DNA of 64,000 bases from Lacisediminimonas profundi (GTDB lineage Bacteria; Pseudomonadota; Gammaproteobacteria; Burkholderiales; Burkholderiaceae_D): assembly GCF_008831265.1 (NCBI RefSeq), contig NZ_VTTH01000003.1, forward strand, positions 310,001 to 374,000, given 5' to 3'. Of this stretch, positions 61,720 through 64,000 are shown in pieces (positions within the stretch are counted from its first letter, which is position 1; each line of letters opens with the position of its first letter). The position numbers and the translations under genes were made by a program. Under the pieces are notes generated by a model. The model ran no database searches and had not been told where the DNA came from. It worked only from the letters and a program-made list of their open reading frames with translations.

Positions 61720-63069
61720 ATGGCAACTGCTGTCGAAACCCTGGAAAAACTCGAGCGCCGCATGACGATCAGCCTGCCGCTGGCAGAAGTGCGCGCCGAA
61801 GTTGAAAAGCAACTGAAGATTCGTGCAAAAACCGCTCGTGCGCCTGGTTTCCGCACCGGCAAGCTGCCGATGAAAATGGTTGAGCAACAATTCGGTTACC
61901 AGGTCGAGACCTCGGTCCTGAACGACAAGGTTGGCCGCGCGTTCAGCGACGCCGCCACCGAGCACAACCTGAAGGTTGCCGGCGTTCCGAAGATCGAGCC
62001 GAAAGAAAATGCCGAAGCGACCGACTTCGTTGCATTCGACGCCACCTTCGAGGTTTATCCTGAAGTCAAGGTCGGCGACCTGTCGACCGCAGAAGTCGAG
62101 AAATCGACCTCCGACGTGTCCGAGGCCGAAGTCGACAAGACGATCGACATCCTGCGCAAGCAGCGCGTGCACTATCACGTCAAGGGCGAACAGGGCGCGC
62201 ACGGCGACGGCGGCTCCGACCTGACGGCGAAGGAAACCGACCGCGTGACCGTCGATTTCGTCGGCAAGATCGACGGCGTTGAATTCGCGGGCGGCAAGGC
62301 GGAAGACTATGCTTTCGTGCTGGGCGAGGGACGCATGCTGCCCGAGTTCGAAGCGGCGACCGTCGGCCTGAAAGTCGGCGAATCAAAGACCTTCCCGCTG
62401 AGTTTCCCCGAGGACTATCACGGCAAGGACGTGGCCGGCAAAACCGCCGAATTCACGATCACGCTGAAGAAGCTCGAGTGGGCGCACATGCCTGAACTGG
62501 ACGCAGAATTCGCCAAGTCGCTTGGCATTGAAGACGGCGACATCGGCAAGATGCGTGCGGACATCCGCGCGAACATCGAGCGCGAAGTCCGCAATCGCCT
62601 GAAGGCCAAGAACAAGGACAGCGTGATGGACGCGCTGATCAAGGTTTCCGAGCTCGACGTGCCGAAAGCGCTGGTCGAGGACGACATCGACCGCCTGATG
62701 GAAATGGCACGCCAAGACATGACGCAGCGTGGCATGAATGTCAAGGACATGCCGATCCCGCGCGAGCTGTTCACTTCCCAGGCCGAGCGTCGCGTGCGTC
62801 TCGGACTGATCCTGGCCGAAGTGGTCAAGGAAAATAATCTGCAGGCAACACCCGAGCAAGTCAAAGCGCAGGTCGAAGATTTTGCGCAAAGTTACGAAGA
62901 TCCGAAAGAAGTGTTGAAATTCTACTTTGGCGATCGTCGTCGGCTGGCGGAAGTGGAAGCCCTTGTTTTGGAAGAAAACGTCGTCAACTACGTTCTTGGC
63001 AAGGCAAAGGTCACTGACAAGCAAGTCGCCTTCGATGAATTGATGGGCAATAACCAGCAGCAGGGCTGA
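61720..63069 (+). CDS. tig: trigger factor
   Basis: 449 residues from [15 protein letters not shown], matching homologous starts; ATG 61693 is possible. Ribosome-binding domain with the signature region [17 protein letters not shown]; the PPIase FKBP-like domain at about 175-265 ([48 protein letters not shown]); and a C-terminal helical chaperone domain. It binds nascent chains at the ribosome exit. The order tig-clpP-clpX is standard. A short Gly/His-containing insertion ([13 protein letters not shown]) precedes the PPIase domain. Confidence 0.98.
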   Translation: MATAVETLEKLERRMTISLPLAEVRAEVEKQLKIRAKTARAPGFRTGKLPMKMVEQQFGYQVETSVLNDKVGRAFSDAATEHNLKVAGVPKIEPKENAEATDFVAFDATFEVYPEVKVGDLSTAEVEKSTSDVSEAEVDKTIDILRKQRVHYHVKGEQGAHGDGGSDLTAKETDRVTVDFVGKIDGVEFAGGKAEDYAFVLGEGRMLPEFEAATVGLKVGESKTFPLSFPEDYHGKDVAGKTAEFTITLKKLEWAHMPELDAEFAKSLGIEDGDIGKMRADIRANIEREVRNRLKAKNKDSVMDALIKVSELDVPKALVEDDIDRLMEMARQDMTQRGMNVKDMPIPRELFTSQAERRVRLGLILAEVVKENNLQATPEQVKAQVEDFAQSYEDPKEVLKFYFGDRRRLAEVEALVLEENVVNYVLGKAKVTDKQVAFDELMGNNQQQG

Positions 63070-63099
63070 TCGCTCTGCGGTCTTCTCTAGGAAAAGCAC

Positions 63100-63729
63100 A
63101 TGACAACCAGCATGATCCGCAACGGCGCAATCGATACCCAGATGCTCGGCATGGTGCCGATGGTCATCGAACAGAGCGGCCGCGGCGAGCGGGCGTACGA
63201 CATTTATTCGCGGCTGTTGAAGGAGCGGGTGATCTTCCTGGTCGGTCCGGTCAATGACCATGCGGCCAACCTGATCGTCGCCCAGTTGCTTTTCCTGGAG
63301 AGCGAAAATCCTGACAAGGACATTTCGCTGTACATCAACTCCCCGGGTGGCTCGGTGTCGGCCGGCATGGCGATCTACGACACCATGCAATTCATCAAGC
63401 CGGACGTGTCGACGCTGTGCACCGGACTGGCGGCCTCGATGGGCGCCTTCCTGCTGGCGGCTGGTGCCAAGGGCAAGCGCTTCTCCTTGCCGAATTCGCG
63501 CATCATGATTCACCAGCCGCTGGGCGGCGCCCAGGGGCAGGCTGCCGATATCGAGATTCAGGCACGGGAAATCCTGTACCTGCGTGAACGGCTCAACATG
63601 ATCCTGGCCGAAAAAACCGGCCGTACGGTCGAGCAGATTTCGCGCGACACCGACCGCGACAATTTCATGTCGGCCGAGCAGGCGCAGGAATACGGCATGA
63701 TCGACAAGGTGCTGACCAACCGGGCCTGA
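63100..63729 (+). CDS. clpP: ATP-dependent Clp protease proteolytic subunit ClpP
   Basis: 209 residues. The catalytic triad is intact: Ser113 (GLAASMGA), His138 (IMIHQPLGG) and Asp187 (DTDRDNFM). [22 protein letters not shown] forms the oxyanion region. A short propeptide ([17 protein letters not shown]) precedes the mature protease. It forms a tetradecamer docked by ClpX or ClpA. It lies 30 bases after tig. Confidence 0.99.
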   Translation: MTTSMIRNGAIDTQMLGMVPMVIEQSGRGERAYDIYSRLLKERVIFLVGPVNDHAANLIVAQLLFLESENPDKDISLYINSPGGSVSAGMAIYDTMQFIKPDVSTLCTGLAASMGAFLLAAGAKGKRFSLPNSRIMIHQPLGGAQGQAADIEIQAREILYLRERLNMILAEKTGRTVEQISRDTDRDNFMSAEQAQEYGMIDKVLTNRA

Positions 63730-63758
63730 AGAATATCATTCAGTCTCAAGTGACAGGC

Positions 63759-63794
63759 GCGCCCGGCCGAATTCGTCCCGGGCGCTTCGTCTTT
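63759..63794 (+). terminator. hairpin between clpP and clpX
   Basis: GCGCCCGG / CCGGGCGC, a perfect 8-bp stem with an 11-base loop, followed by TTCGTCTTTCT. It may attenuate transcription into clpX, which then has its own promoter. Confidence 0.4.
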
Positions 63795-63903
63795 CTGCTT
63801 GCAAGTTTCTCATCGTGCCGGCATCCGCAACTTTTTGAGCGGTGTCGTGACGAATGCGGAATTCGCAGGTAAGATCAAACTACCATTTTTCCCCGATCCC
63901 CCA

Positions 63904-64000
63904 ATGTCTGAAAAAAAGTCCTCCAGCGGCGAAAAACTGCTTTATTGCTCCTTCTGCGGCAAGAGCCAGCATGAGGTCAAGAAGCTGATCGCAGGACCGT
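63904..64000 (+). CDS. clpX: Clp protease ATP-binding subunit ClpX (3' truncated by window edge)
   Basis: Only the first 32 codons are in the window: [32 protein letters not shown]. The N-terminal zinc-binding domain's first cysteine pair (Cys15, Cys18 in [11 protein letters not shown]) is clear and specific to ClpX. Position after clpP supports the call. ClpX unfolds substrates for ClpP. Confidence 0.97.
   Translation, partial: MSEKKSSSGEKLLYCSFCGKSQHEVKKLIAGP

Overview
The window is a GC-rich chromosomal segment from a betaproteobacterium, most likely of the Oxalobacteraceae (Herbaspirillum / Noviherbaspirillum / Massilia group). This is inferred from gene content and order: earP-efp with the Arg32-type elongation factor P, lolC-lolD-tatD-comEC, tsaB-rimI-UDG-DUF1853-lplT, alr-radA, hpnCDE, and tRNA-Leu-tig-clpP-clpX. 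No rRNA, CRISPR array, insertion sequence or prophage was seen. About 52 protein genes and one tRNA can be supported.

Layout. 1-12.6 kb holds general genes: the C-terminal part of a TonB-dependent receptor, a secreted HExxH protein, an orphan GspE/PilB-type ATPase with an unusual N-terminus, a fused SpmA-SpmB protein, earP-efp, a membrane-anchored hypothetical protein, a CurA-type oxidoreductase, a bactofilin and purU. 12.6-38.7 kb is a large exopolysaccharide (EPS) locus of Wzx/Wzy type. Its forward arm carries Wza/Wzb/Wzc homologues, a FemAB-like acyltransferase, a GMC oxidoreductase and two paralogous GH16 lipoproteins. Its reverse arm carries a beta-helix protein, a WecB/TagA enzyme, five further glycosyltransferases, a polysaccharide deacetylase, Wzx flippase, a Wzy-type polymerase/ligase and gmd-fcl for GDP-L-fucose. 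One methyltransferase sits between them on the forward strand. No priming glycosyltransferase lies in the window. 39-64 kb is housekeeping: an RpfE-type protein, LolCD, TatD, ComEC, a thioredoxin-like protein, TsaB-RimI-UDG-DUF1853, LplT, Alr, RadA, the squalene/hopanoid genes hpnCDE, an RND efflux pair, tRNA-Leu(UAG), tig, clpP and the start of clpX.

How the EPS genes fit together: Gmd and Fcl make GDP-fucose; the glycosyltransferases, methyltransferase and deacetylase build and decorate the repeat unit; Wzx flips it and the Wzy-type protein polymerises it; Wzc/Wzb control chain export through Wza. The GH16 lipoproteins and the beta-helix protein probably trim or modify the polymer outside the cytoplasm.

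Most notable signal: a 14-bp palindrome, WTGAC-N4-GTCAW (Crp/Fnr-type spacing), occurs exactly upstream of gmd and in the divergent glycosyltransferase/methyltransferase promoter region. Weaker copies lie upstream of the Wza gene, both GH16 genes and the bactofilin gene, which suggests one regulator for both arms. Other points of interest are four 20-bp iterons in front of the beta-helix gene, many short degenerate tandem repeats (11-14 bp) between genes and in protein tails, and a possible small RNA before tRNA-Leu.
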